From the NCBI RefSeq assembly GCF_947501665.1, contig NZ_CANMWS010000028.1, forward strand, positions 16,718-80,717: DNA of 64,000 nucleotides, read 5' to 3'. The position numbers and the translations under genes were made by a program. How positions within the stretch are numbered: position 1 is the stretch's first letter; the number at the start of each line of letters is the position of its first letter. Of the stretch, positions 18,736 through 26,905 are shown in pieces. This DNA is from an uncultured Shewanella sp. (GTDB lineage: Bacteria > Pseudomonadota > Gammaproteobacteria > Enterobacterales > Shewanellaceae). The notes under the pieces were generated by a model that was not told the DNA's origin, did not search any database, and saw only the letters and a list, made by a program, of their open reading frames with translations.

Positions 18736-19719
18736 ATGAATAAGAACACTTTAGTATATGAAAACACTTACTACAGTTTATTTTTGTATATGCTCTATGA
18801 TAAAAACTGGTTAGAGAGCGATTATCTCATTTTCGACAATAGAATTTCCTATGATTTTTTAAATCGATTAAAAGAAACGGTTCATTGTATCGATGAAAAT
18901 ATATATTACAATGGATGTAAAAGGCCTATACCTAAATCACCAATTCGTAACCCTATCAATTTTTATAAGAAAAAATTAATACAAAAAGAATTATTTAACC
19001 AATACAATTTAATTGTTGGTAATATCGAACACCTTGATAATTCTTTAGTAAACTCATATAAAATACAAATTGAAGATGGTCTTGGTACAAGACAACACCT
19101 AAGGGAAGGAATAAAAAAAACAAACTTTCTGAGTCGTTTAAAAAAGAGAATATATTTTAGAGAAGCTAAAAAATTTAGTTCTACCAAAAAATTTATTATC
19201 GCGGAATCGATAATAGCTGCTACTCCATTTAAAAATAAAACTATTCATATTGATATTAAATCAACTTGGAATAAAAAAACTAACAATGAAAAATCACTTA
19301 TTTTAAAGTTATTTAATGTTAATGCTGTTCAACTTAACACTATAAATGATAGTTTCAACTTACTACTAACACAACCATTGAATGAGGATAATAACTGTAC
19401 TGAAGAGGATAAAATAAAAGGATACAGACTCTTATTAAAAAAACATAGTTTTTCAGAGAAAAGCCTTATAATAAAACCTCACCCAAAAGAAAATACAGAT
19501 TATCAAAAATACTTCCCTAACGCTACAATAATAGATAAAGACTTTCCTATTGAGTTAATGGTACTACTAGACATAAATGTTAATAATGTCATCACGCTAT
19601 TTTCTACTGCTGCAAGTATATTCAATGATAATTCAAATAAGATCATTTATTCTCGAGCCCCAAGTTATTTCAACTTCAAAGAAAAGTATATAAAAAAAAT
19701 AAATTCGTTGAACTTATGA
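18736..19719 (+). CDS. GT52-type sialyltransferase-like glycosyltransferase
   Basis: 327 residues resembling the Glyco_transf_52 family, which includes Lst-type lipooligosaccharide alpha-2,3-sialyltransferases. The signature motifs of bacterial sialyltransferases (GT38/52/80) are in the expected order: the acidic-acidic-Gly motif EDG at 113-115, the HP motif at 249-250 inside IIKPHPKE, and a Ser/Thr pair at 290-291 (LFSTAAS). LLTQPL also fits. No signal peptide or membrane helix; it would act at the inner face of the inner membrane using CMP-sialic acid. It is divergent from neuABC, the only source of such a donor in the window. Codon use is very AT-rich, unlike the flanking core genes, which suggests horizontal transfer. 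The acceptor and linkage are unknown. Confidence 0.75.
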   Translation: MNKNTLVYENTYYSLFLYMLYDKNWLESDYLIFDNRISYDFLNRLKETVHCIDENIYYNGCKRPIPKSPIRNPINFYKKKLIQKELFNQYNLIVGNIEHLDNSLVNSYKIQIEDGLGTRQHLREGIKKTNFLSRLKKRIYFREAKKFSSTKKFIIAESIIAATPFKNKTIHIDIKSTWNKKTNNEKSLILKLFNVNAVQLNTINDSFNLLLTQPLNEDNNCTEEDKIKGYRLLLKKHSFSEKSLIIKPHPKENTDYQKYFPNATIIDKDFPIELMVLLDINVNNVITLFSTAASIFNDNSNKIIYSRAPSYFNFKEKYIKKINSLNL

Positions 19720-19767
19720 AACTTGTCATTTCGATTACTCATTAAAAGTAATGATGCACATAGTAAA

Positions 19768-19786
19768 TAACCTGAACTCGGCTTAA
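19768..19786 (-). repeat. Dispersed palindrome-like repeat, copy C (inverted)
   Basis: The minus-strand sequence TTAAGCCGAGTTCAGGTTA matches the family core GTTCAGGTTA. Together with copy B at 19966-19985 it forms inverted ends around a 218-nt stretch. Confidence 0.45.
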
Positions 19787-19965
19787 GCAGCACCATTAAA
19801 TATTGCTATTTTATCTCCTATTTGTGTTGTATTTTCTACTAATAGTGGGCTATTAGGCACTAAACCCCGCCATTATATCGACATTTAACAAAAAATGATA
19901 AATAAAAACAAGAAATCAATTTAATTCATTGATTTTCATATAATCGGGTTTAATCCAGGCACTTA

Positions 19966-19985
19966 TTACCCCAAGTTCAGGTTAA
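19966..19985 (+). repeat. Dispersed palindrome-like repeat, copy B
   Basis: TTACCCCAAGTTCAGGTTAA differs from copy A (10069-10088) at a single base. It lies in the gene-free 19720-20110 stretch, which otherwise shows only AT-rich DNA and a weak AAATCAAT/ATTGATTT hairpin (19913-19935). Confidence 0.55.
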
Positions 19986-20110
19986 ATAGTATTAAACACT
20001 TATCTTTAATAGATAATTTACCATTAACGACTAGGACTGGTTGACAATTAACCATAATCATCTGATTAAGATACAATTCTACTCTTTAAAATTCATATAT
20101 CTCTAAAAAT

Positions 20111-20396
20111 GTAGCGATAAGCAATGATGACGAATTCATTCACTGCTTTCAGAAAAGCAACGAACAGCGTAAAGCAAGAAAAACACCTCGAATTCATGAT
20201 ACCGAATGATATAAAGAGAGAAACCTTATAAAACGATTATTTTAAAGAATTAAAACAATACCGCAGAATAGCGACACGCTATGAGAGAATAATTAAGCAT
20301 TATTTAAAGACGATTCAAATAACAGCTTCTATGTTTTACTTAGCGAAATTGTCAACACCCCCTAATTTTATACCTAAACTTATTAAGCAAGTCTAA
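20111..20396 (+). pseudogene. Decayed C-terminal fragment of an IS5-family transposase
   Basis: In the plus frame from 20111 the translation reads ..NDDEFIHCFQKSNEQRKARKTPRIHDTE, then a stop, then YKERNLIKRLF. After a one-base shift it continues as FKELKQYRRIATRYERIIKHYLKT..SMFYLAKL to a TAA at 20394-20396. This is the characteristic C-terminus of IS5-type DDE transposases (NRKTPR..YKxRNLIxRxF..LKQYRRIATRY). One in-frame stop and one frameshift plus loss of the N-terminal part show that it is dead. Its end overlaps the stop of the following sulfotransferase gene tail-to-tail, so insertion and decay reshaped the 3' end of that unit. Confidence 0.75.
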
Positions 20397-21400
20397 TTAT
20401 CAACTTTTCTATTACCAATTAAAAAATCATAAAAATAAGAAAACACTCCCTTTTTATCTTTCTGATTCAAAAGGCTTAAAATTAAATTTGCAACTTGTTC
20501 ATTGGTTACTCCTGAAGTAATCACCTTTTGTTGACTGCCTATCTCTAAAGGAAACAGGTCTGCTAAATTCCCATTGAAATAGCAGTCAGCCACCTCTTGA
20601 TTAGAAATTTCATATTTGTCCATAAATTGCTCACGAAGAGAAGGCGAGAAAAATGAAAAAACTTCACCTTTCTCTTTAGCCATGACATCTTGAAGAACTT
20701 TTCTCATTTTCCACTGCTCTTTATTATTGAGATGTGGGTTACATATCCTAGCAATTTCTATTGCTGATTTGGAATAACTTGGATTCTTCCTTTGTTTTAT
20801 TGATCCCGACAATAATCGACTACCAATAATCCCTGCAAAATCATTAATCAAACCAGTCTGTGATGCAATATGATATGATTTTATAATGAGTTGTTTTTTA
20901 CCAAATTCTAATTGGAAATCATTAAGTATACGCATATAATTTAATGCACTTTCTGGTTTGAAAACGTTCAAAAAAGTATCAAAATCAAAAGTTCTTCCCT
21001 GATGAATATTCTGAGTATACATAGATTCAACAAAGTCATCCTGTCTTCGTAAATAAGTCACAATTGATACATTATATTCTTGAGTTGCTTCGCGCAAAAT
21101 TTTTGCTGTTATCGCAGAATTTTTATAACCATTATTAGGGTCCCCCATCAAACACTCACTACTCATAACATAATGATCCACATCACTGTGTTTTTTAATA
21201 TTTTTCTTAAGTGATTTTTTTAATCTATCCACAATACTGCTATTGTATGTATCCATCACCATGAGATCTTTTATGCACTTAGGTGGCTTAATATATCGCC
21301 AGCCTTCCCTCACTCCCATTTCAGTGTTTTCTTGCAATGAATGCTGAATCGTCGTTGAACCTGTTTTATGTGAGCCAATATGAATATAAATATGTACCAT
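20393..21400 (-). CDS. Sulfotransferase-family protein
   Basis: 335 residues from ATG 21400, which has CGGA about 8 nt upstream; the frame extends 15 codons further (21445) without a good site. The N-terminus MVHIYIHIGSHKTGSTTIQ contains the 5'-phosphosulfate-binding loop (GSHKTGSTT) of PAPS-dependent sulfotransferases, and VSIVTYLRRQDDFVESMYTQNI fits the 3'-phosphate-binding region (R-x6-S). The rest is family-typical but divergent. It probably transfers sulfate from PAPS to a carbohydrate. No signal peptide or membrane segment is seen. It follows a second sulfotransferase (139-nt gap) on the same strand. AT-rich like the rest of the island. The acceptor is unknown. Confidence 0.8.
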   Translation of the reverse strand: MVHIYIHIGSHKTGSTTIQHSLQENTEMGVREGWRYIKPPKCIKDLMVMDTYNSSIVDRLKKSLKKNIKKHSDVDHYVMSSECLMGDPNNGYKNSAITAKILREATQEYNVSIVTYLRRQDDFVESMYTQNIHQGRTFDFDTFLNVFKPESALNYMRILNDFQLEFGKKQLIIKSYHIASQTGLINDFAGIIGSRLLSGSIKQRKNPSYSKSAIEIARICNPHLNNKEQWKMRKVLQDVMAKEKGEVFSFFSPSLREQFMDKYEISNQEVADCYFNGNLADLFPLEIGSQQKVITSGVTNEQVANLILSLLNQKDKKGVFSYFYDFLIGNRKVDN

Positions 21401-21539
21401 ATAAAATCCGATTAATTTATAAAGATGATGAATAACAATAAACAATGAAATGATATAAACTTAATACTTACTTGCAGCTTAAGATTTACGTAAAATTACT
21501 AATAACCTAAATATAGTAATTACTTAAGTATAAAAAATA

Positions 21540-22385
21540 CTAATTGCAATTAAAGTTCTCTTTGTTAACGCCATTAACCTCTAAATAATCAAGTATCTTG
21601 TTTGATAATTTAGTGTCCATATGTTCTTTCCAGTCACCCACTTTTCCACTTCGAATAAAAGAGCTTCCTTTAAATTTTTCAGGTGATGCAATAATCGCTT
21701 TTCCAGTTAATGATTCCATTTTCTTAACGGATTTTTTAGAAGATAAATCAATACTTTTTAATAAAATATCATTATTAACATCTACATTTAAGAAAGATAA
21801 TAATTTATGAAAAACTTGCTCTGGTTTTTTAATTAAACATTCATATTTAATTAAAAGAGTTGTTTCTGGTTGTTCTGATAGTATTTTCATTTGTGCTTGG
21901 TGATTTTTAATATATGGATCAGCAAGTTTTTTCCATAACTGATGAATACTTTTATGACTTCCTCTATTTTTATAATGAAAAAAATAACTGCTCGTAATGT
22001 AATCAAGTGGATTTCTTGTCATAAGAATTCTTTGTTTAGAATAGTCAATTATGTTTTCATGGGTATGAACAATCAAAGAAAAATCATACTCCTTCAAAAT
22101 ACTCCCTTGTTCGCTTATTATTTTTGAGGGAGATACATGCTTTATAACTTGATGGGTACTATGAAAAAATGACAATTTACTTTTAATTAACTCAATATTA
22201 TATTCCTGTTTACTTTGCAAACTAAAATAGTTAATCAAAAAGTTTATCGTGTAAGTTGTTCCTGACTTCATCTGAGAATAAAACCACACATTATCTTTAC
22301 TCAAAGAAGACAGCAACAGATCTTGCTGTATTTTATTCAGCTTTTTATCTGTTCTACTATGCAGCATTTTTTTAATTTTATTCAA
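21540..22385 (-). CDS. Sulfotransferase (Sulfotransfer_1 type)
   Basis: 281 residues with the three classical PAPS-sulfotransferase signatures: 5'-phosphosulfate loop FYSQMKSGTTYTINFL near residue 40, 3'-phosphate site RILMTRNPLDYITSSYFF near 125, and the C-terminal SGKVGDWKEHM, matching the RKGxxGDWK motif. This points to the sulfotransferase-domain-1 family, distinct from the more divergent neighbour downstream. Cytosolic by sequence. The pair may act on the same surface glycan as the adjacent sialic-acid genes, which is an inference from position only. The upstream gap 22386-22663 is AT-rich and shows no other feature. Confidence 0.87.
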   Translation of the reverse strand: MNKIKKMLHSRTDKKLNKIQQDLLLSSLSKDNVWFYSQMKSGTTYTINFLINYFSLQSKQEYNIELIKSKLSFFHSTHQVIKHVSPSKIISEQGSILKEYDFSLIVHTHENIIDYSKQRILMTRNPLDYITSSYFFHYKNRGSHKSIHQLWKKLADPYIKNHQAQMKILSEQPETTLLIKYECLIKKPEQVFHKLLSFLNVDVNNDILLKSIDLSSKKSVKKMESLTGKAIIASPEKFKGSSFIRSGKVGDWKEHMDTKLSNKILDYLEVNGVNKENFNCN

Positions 22386-22663
22386 GGAGTTACCACATTA
22401 ATCAAAGTTTAAAAGTAAGGCAGTCTTACCTATATAAAAAACTCAAAAACGATGAATTTATTATAAGTAATCTTAGCCTCAAATGAACAATATTTAATGT
22501 ACTTTACACTATAATGATGTCACTCTCAATTTTAATAAAATAATTAGCTTGTCATTCAATAACATCATATTGAAGGTGTCTCATCGTCATATTAAATAGA
22601 CAATTATCCAATACAATCCTTTACATAGGCTTAAACGTAATAAATCTAAATAATTCACCTACA

Positions 22664-23590
22664 TCAATGACAAAAATGCAAATACCACTCATTGATTCGA
22701 GGAAAAAACTCTTTCGCTATATCTTGATGGATCAGCATACCAGCGTGATCGTAATCATGCTTAAAACCTTCTTTTTTGGATAACAATGTGTATTGAGATT
22801 CTTGAAATTGGCACTCGTCTATCATCCTTTGCACATCACAAGGATGACCGAGAACTTTATCGCCTTGCCCAGCGATAAACCAAGTCTTAGGCCAATGGGT
22901 TTTTTTTGCTGCTTTTGCGTAATCAAAACCATCATCTGTGTCAATCCAATCACCACTTACCCACTTAACACTTTGCTTTAAAGAATTTTTACTTTCATTG
23001 TCCATTCCTAAGCGCCACTTATCTGCGGGAAAATATCCTTTTTTCCAAGCAATCAATGGGGCTAAATGACTCCATCCAAGTTTAATGATGAGCCATTTTT
23101 TTAAAGAATTAATCTTAACCCTACGTTTACTGCCAAAAGTGACAAAAGACGCCACATTACGTTGAAAATACCCATAACGAGCAATGGCACTTGCCATTAA
23201 CACCCCCCCCCAAGAATGCCCACACCAGTGGACTTTATCAATATCTGGGTGCTGAGCTAAAATATACTGCTGTACTAATGGTAACTGCTCTCTGATCACT
23301 TCCCCTTGTCCTAAATGAGAACCACGAGCCAGTTTAGGTGCACTTTTTCCACGCCCCTCAATATCCATTACATAAACGATAAAACCTTGATTCGCTAAAT
23401 AACTCGCTAGCCCTTTATTAGACTCACTATAAAATACTCGTCCATTAGATATAGCACCATGTAACATCAATATAGGCGTTTTATGTTTAACCGATTGATT
23501 CGGCGTAAGCTGCCGCACATGCAAATGGCCTGTATGATAAGGAACAAATAAGGATTTTTGATTTATATTCACAATATTAAGCAATAACAA
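22664..23590 (-). CDS. Alpha/beta-hydrolase fold protein
   Basis: 308 residues with a full alpha/beta-hydrolase layout: oxyanion-hole region ILMLHGAISNGRVF, nucleophile elbow GHSWGG, acid residue in AGQGDKVLGHP, and catalytic His in YDHAGMLIH. It most resembles lysophospholipase/serine aminopeptidase-like hydrolases; the substrate is unknown. No signal peptide. The start is uncertain: a stop lies directly before a TTG at 23590, the only other early choices are TTG 23584 and GTG 23572, and none has a convincing ribosome-binding site. The gene marks the right side of the island, next to serB; its composition is closer to the core genes, so it may belong to the ancestral backbone. Confidence 0.85.
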   Translation of the reverse strand: MLLLNIVNINQKSLFVPYHTGHLHVRQLTPNQSVKHKTPILMLHGAISNGRVFYSESNKGLASYLANQGFIVYVMDIEGRGKSAPKLARGSHLGQGEVIREQLPLVQQYILAQHPDIDKVHWCGHSWGGVLMASAIARYGYFQRNVASFVTFGSKRRVKINSLKKWLIIKLGWSHLAPLIAWKKGYFPADKWRLGMDNESKNSLKQSVKWVSGDWIDTDDGFDYAKAAKKTHWPKTWFIAGQGDKVLGHPCDVQRMIDECQFQESQYTLLSKKEGFKHDYDHAGMLIHQDIAKEFFPRINEWYLHFCH

Positions 23591-23837
23591 CTAGAAATTT
23601 ACTTAATAAATTACTGAGTAAATGCAACAAAAACAAGAGTAATAACTCTAATCTAAACAAATAATAACGAATAAACAAACATACTTGTTAATATCTAATT
23701 ATTTCAATAATATAACATAATATTTTAAACAGAATTTTTTAGTCTATCTTACGCAAAAAAATTTGTATCATATTGTTTATAAAAATAAATTAGATTAATG
23801 CCCACAGAGCCTCAAACAACACTTATGGGCAAAAATA

Positions 23838-24818
23838 TTAAGCAAGATGCAACAAAAATGGAAGTGCTTTTAAATCCATTTTATGAATTGCAATATCAGC
23901 AACTTGCGTTAATTTAGGCTTACCATGAAAAGCAATACCAAAATCAGCAGCTTGGATCATAGGAATATCATTCGCTCCATCTCCAATTGCCAAACATTGT
24001 CCAGACATGATCCCCCAGCGCTCAGCACAAGCAACTAAGGTATCAGCTTTAAATTGAGCATCCACGACTTGACCACTCACCTCACCCGTTAATTTTTCAT
24101 TTTCAATCACTAATGTATTCGCGAATGCAGCATCAAGATCCAGCTCATTTTTTAAATACTCGACAAATGCAGTAAAACCTCCAGACGCTAAAACAAGATA
24201 CCAGCCATAAGATTGTAACTCTTTGACCATCTCCTCTAATCCTGGCATTAACGGCAAACGATGACATAATGTTTCAATGATACTTGCCTTAGCGCCTTTC
24301 AATTGTGCCACCCGCGCACGTAAGCTTTCTTCAAAATCTAATTCACCTTGCATCGCTCTTTCGGTGATTTCGCTCACAGCCTGACCCACGCCCGCCATTT
24401 TAGCGAGTTCATCAATACACTCAATTTGAATCGCTGTTGAGTCCATATCCATCACCAACACACCCGCTTGATTTAATATTGGGGGATTAGCGGATAAATG
24501 AAACAATTCGATACCACTTTGAGAGGAAAATGTGTCTAGCTCCTCCTCTGTCAGCGCCACTTTAAGTGCAATTTCAATACACAAATATTGTGATTGTCTG
24601 TCTATAACAGCCATTGACAAGTCTTGTTTTATTGTCATTAACCACTGCGCCAATAAATTTTCATCATTTTGAGTTTGGTATATCAAACGATACCTGAAGG
24701 CCCCTTTTGGAAACTCGGCTTCCTCATATCGAGTGAAACACATCTCATCAATAATACATTCCGGCAAAAGAGTCTCTCTTAACCAAGACAATAACGGTGC
24801 TTGAGTCAAACTTTTCAT
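23838..24818 (-). CDS. serB: Phosphoserine phosphatase
   Basis: Dephosphorylates phosphoserine to serine, the last step of serine biosynthesis. 326 residues from ATG 24818, which has GGAGAG about 10 nt upstream; the TTG at 24836 is rejected. HAD-family motifs: DMDSTAIQIECIDELA with the nucleophile Asp, LASGGFTAFVEYL, and GDGANDIPMIQAADFGIAF. The N-terminal 110 residues form the regulatory region found in gammaproteobacterial SerB. It is divergent from the smp-like gene with only 43 nt between starts, the same arrangement as serB/smp (ytjB) in E. coli. Confidence 0.97.
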   Translation of the reverse strand: MKSLTQAPLLSWLRETLLPECIIDEMCFTRYEEAEFPKGAFRYRLIYQTQNDENLLAQWLMTIKQDLSMAVIDRQSQYLCIEIALKVALTEEELDTFSSQSGIELFHLSANPPILNQAGVLVMDMDSTAIQIECIDELAKMAGVGQAVSEITERAMQGELDFEESLRARVAQLKGAKASIIETLCHRLPLMPGLEEMVKELQSYGWYLVLASGGFTAFVEYLKNELDLDAAFANTLVIENEKLTGEVSGQVVDAQFKADTLVACAERWGIMSGQCLAIGDGANDIPMIQAADFGIAFHGKPKLTQVADIAIHKMDLKALPFLLHLA

Positions 24819-24861
24819 TACTTTATTTCTCTCCAACTATCGAGGCTTCGCAAAATCATTT

Positions 24862-25572
24862 ATGATGAAATTTGCATACAATAAATTAAGGTGCGGCGTG
24901 TTTTTCCTTAAAGGTCTAAAAAAGAGCCATAGAATTAGTCGACTTATCCAGATCATCATAGCAATTTTATTGATGATTAGTTTGTTTCAACTCTGGGAAA
25001 CAAGCCTACTACAAGGCCAACAGCTTCTAAAGTCTCAAACAGAAAAGATGGCACGTTTATTTATACAACAAACGGCTTACGCAGCAGCGCCCGCTTTGAA
25101 GTTAAAAGATAAACAACAACTTAGTTGGCTTGCTAATGCCTTAATTCAAGATCCAAAGGTGATGTCAGCGAGTATTTTTAATCATGATGGTGTCAGACTT
25201 GCATTTGCTCAAAAAGTTATCGATACTCCCCTAACACCCAACTCGCATACCTTAACCAGCATATTGAATAGTTACCCACCTTATGTTGAACCCATATTAC
25301 AAGACGATGAAAACTTGGGCTATATTGAGCTTAGACTGACTCCTAATTCTTTTCTGGATGATATAAAAGCCGCTCATGAACTGAATATGGAACAACAACA
25401 AATCATGCTACTTATTGCGGGCATCATTGGTATGCTGCTTTCACGTTCGCTCTCCTATAAACGCGTTTATGTTGATAGACGTAAAGCGCGGATAAAATTA
25501 ATTAAGCGATTAAGAAAACAATCACGATCTAAGCAGGATAAGCAGGATAAGCAGGATAAGCAGGATAGATGA
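24862..25572 (+). CDS. Smp/YtjB family membrane protein
   Basis: 236 residues related to the SMP_2 family (E. coli Smp/YtjB, called AhpA in Shewanella), identified by its position divergent from serB and by its layout: an N-terminal membrane helix (LIQIIIAILLMISLFQLW), a periplasmic domain resembling a reduced sensor domain (ARLFIQQTAYAAAPAL, NLGYIELRLT), and a second helix (IMLLIAGIIGMLLSRSL), then a basic tail. The biochemical role of the family is not established. The C-terminus ends in four exact 9-nt tandem repeats (25531-25566) encoding KQD units. A short frame at 25569 overlaps its stop as ATGA, but that frame is low-complexity and not annotated. Confidence 0.85.
   Translation: MMKFAYNKLRCGVFFLKGLKKSHRISRLIQIIIAILLMISLFQLWETSLLQGQQLLKSQTEKMARLFIQQTAYAAAPALKLKDKQQLSWLANALIQDPKVMSASIFNHDGVRLAFAQKVIDTPLTPNSHTLTSILNSYPPYVEPILQDDENLGYIELRLTPNSFLDDIKAAHELNMEQQQIMLLIAGIIGMLLSRSLSYKRVYVDRRKARIKLIKRLRKQSRSKQDKQDKQDKQDR
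25531..25566 (+). repeat. Four tandem copies of a 9-nt unit at the 3' end of the smp-like gene
   Basis: AAGCAGGAT is repeated four times perfectly, encoding (KQD)4, followed by R and the stop. Being a multiple of three, copy-number change would alter tail length without shifting frame. Confidence 0.9.
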
Positions 25573-25781
25573 ATACATTAATCATATATCAAGCAAAATT
25601 AAAAATAATAGCAATAATATATTTTTATCTAAATGTCACTGAAATTATCCCCATTTCAATGGAAGCCTTTTCGATTTTATTGTTCCCCAAATTAAGGGGA
25701 CTTAATCAAAGAGCCCCTTTAATCTCACACTTGAAAAACACTTTCAATCAAAAAGGTTAATATTATTGATTATCCAAAAAC

Positions 25782-25904
25782 TTACCACTTAACAAAAGGC
25801 AGGCCAGTCCCTTCTTCAGGCTGGTTGTCATCAGCAATAGAAGGCGTTGACACAGCAAAAACAGCAACGGCAGTAAATAATATATTAGCAATACACTTTT
25901 TCAT
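25782..25904 (-). CDS. Small secreted peptide precursor, 40 residues
   Basis: Short gene with strong signals: GGAG 7 nt before ATG 25904 and a classical signal peptide (MKKCIANILF.. hydrophobic core, STPSIA), predicted to be cut after Ala24 to leave a 16-residue peptide DDNQPEEGTGLPFVKW, then TAA. The mature part is acidic at the front and ends in a hydrophobic/basic tail. I know no family for it. It stands alone on the minus strand, downstream of deoD and beyond the 26026-26047 hairpin, so it should have its own promoter. The upstream DNA (25905-26025) is AT-rich. Likely real because of the ribosome site and signal-peptide architecture; function unknown. Confidence 0.7.
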   Translation of the reverse strand: MKKCIANILFTAVAVFAVSTPSIADDNQPEEGTGLPFVKW

Positions 25905-26025
25905 ATACGAACTCCATTCAATGAAAGATTAAATTTTGACTCATCGCTAATTGGTACGCATTTACCTTGCCAAAAATACTCGTCTGCAGTATAAAAAAAG
26001 GGATAAAGTGCAAGTAGATATCAAT

Positions 26026-26047
26026 GAAGATGGCTCATGCCATCTTC
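26026..26047 (-). terminator. Hairpin after deoD
   Basis: Perfect 9-bp stem GAAGATGGC/GCCATCTTC with a 4-nt loop, 18 nt beyond the deoD stop. No T-run follows, so it may act as a 3'-end stabilising hairpin or a factor-dependent end of the deo transcript. Confidence 0.5.
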
Positions 26048-26064
26048 ACAATATCAACAACCGA

Positions 26065-26775
26065 TTACAACGTAATCGCTGCTTCTAATGTCATTTCAAT
26101 CATTTCATTAAATGTTGTTTGACGTTCATCAGAAGAAGTAACTTCGCCTGTACGAATATGATCTGATACTGTCACAACACACAAAGCTTTAGCACCAAAC
26201 TCTTTTGCAACGCCATAAAGGCCCGCAGCTTCCATTTCAACGCCAAGAATATCCATTTTTTCCATCACGTCGAACATTTGTGGATCAGGTGTGTAGAATA
26301 GATCAGCAGTGAAAACATTACCAATGCGCGTGTTAATGCCTTTCGCTTTGGCTGAATCAGCAACCGCGGCAAGTAGGCTATAATCACAAATGGCAGCAAA
26401 ATCGTTGCCTTTAAAACGTAGACGATTCACATTTGAGTCAGTACATGCACCCATAGCAATAATCACATCACGCACTTTGACATCTGTGCTAATCGCACCA
26501 CAAGTACCAATGCGGATTAAATTTTTAACGCCATAATCTTTAATTAACTCAGTAGCATAAATTGAACATGAAGGGATCCCCATGCCAGAACCCATAATGG
26601 AAATACGCTTCCCTTTATAAGTACCAGTAAAACCAAGCATATTACGAACATCAGTCACTTGCTCTACATTTTCTAAAAATGTTTCAGCAATGTATTTTGC
26701 ACGTAATGGATCGCCAGGAAACAATACTGTTTCGCCAAAAGCACCATCTACAGCATTGATATGTGGTGTAGCCAT
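26065..26775 (-). CDS. deoD: Purine-nucleoside phosphorylase (DeoD type)
   Basis: Phosphorolyses purine (deoxy)nucleosides to free base and (deoxy)ribose-1-phosphate. 236 residues, the expected size (E. coli 239). Motifs: FPGDPLRAKYIAE (phosphate site), MGSGMGIPSCSIY, RIGTCGAI, GVEMEAAGLYGVA and VVTVSDHIRTGE with the catalytic Asp. AGAGG precedes the ATG. Last gene of the deo cluster, 130 nt after deoB, so it may also have its own promoter. Product feeds DeoB. Confidence 0.97.
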   Translation of the reverse strand: MATPHINAVDGAFGETVLFPGDPLRAKYIAETFLENVEQVTDVRNMLGFTGTYKGKRISIMGSGMGIPSCSIYATELIKDYGVKNLIRIGTCGAISTDVKVRDVIIAMGACTDSNVNRLRFKGNDFAAICDYSLLAAVADSAKAKGINTRIGNVFTADLFYTPDPQMFDVMEKMDILGVEMEAAGLYGVAKEFGAKALCVVTVSDHIRTGEVTSSDERQTTFNEMIEMTLEAAITL

Positions 26776-26905
26776 GGATATAACCTCTAATAGTAAAAAA
26801 TATAAGTCTTTTGATTAATAATGATTGTTCACAATTATTGCTTACAATCATTGTTCACTATCATCATGTGCTTTCACATATGATGATTTCACGAAATTTA
26901 GCCAG

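Noticed and set aside
25569..25760. 63-codon frame overlapping the smp-like stop as ATGA, with AGGAT upstream
   Set aside because: The start context is good, but the product is low-complexity I/K/L/N/F-rich without domain or signal features and runs into a hairpin-like region; coding is not supported.
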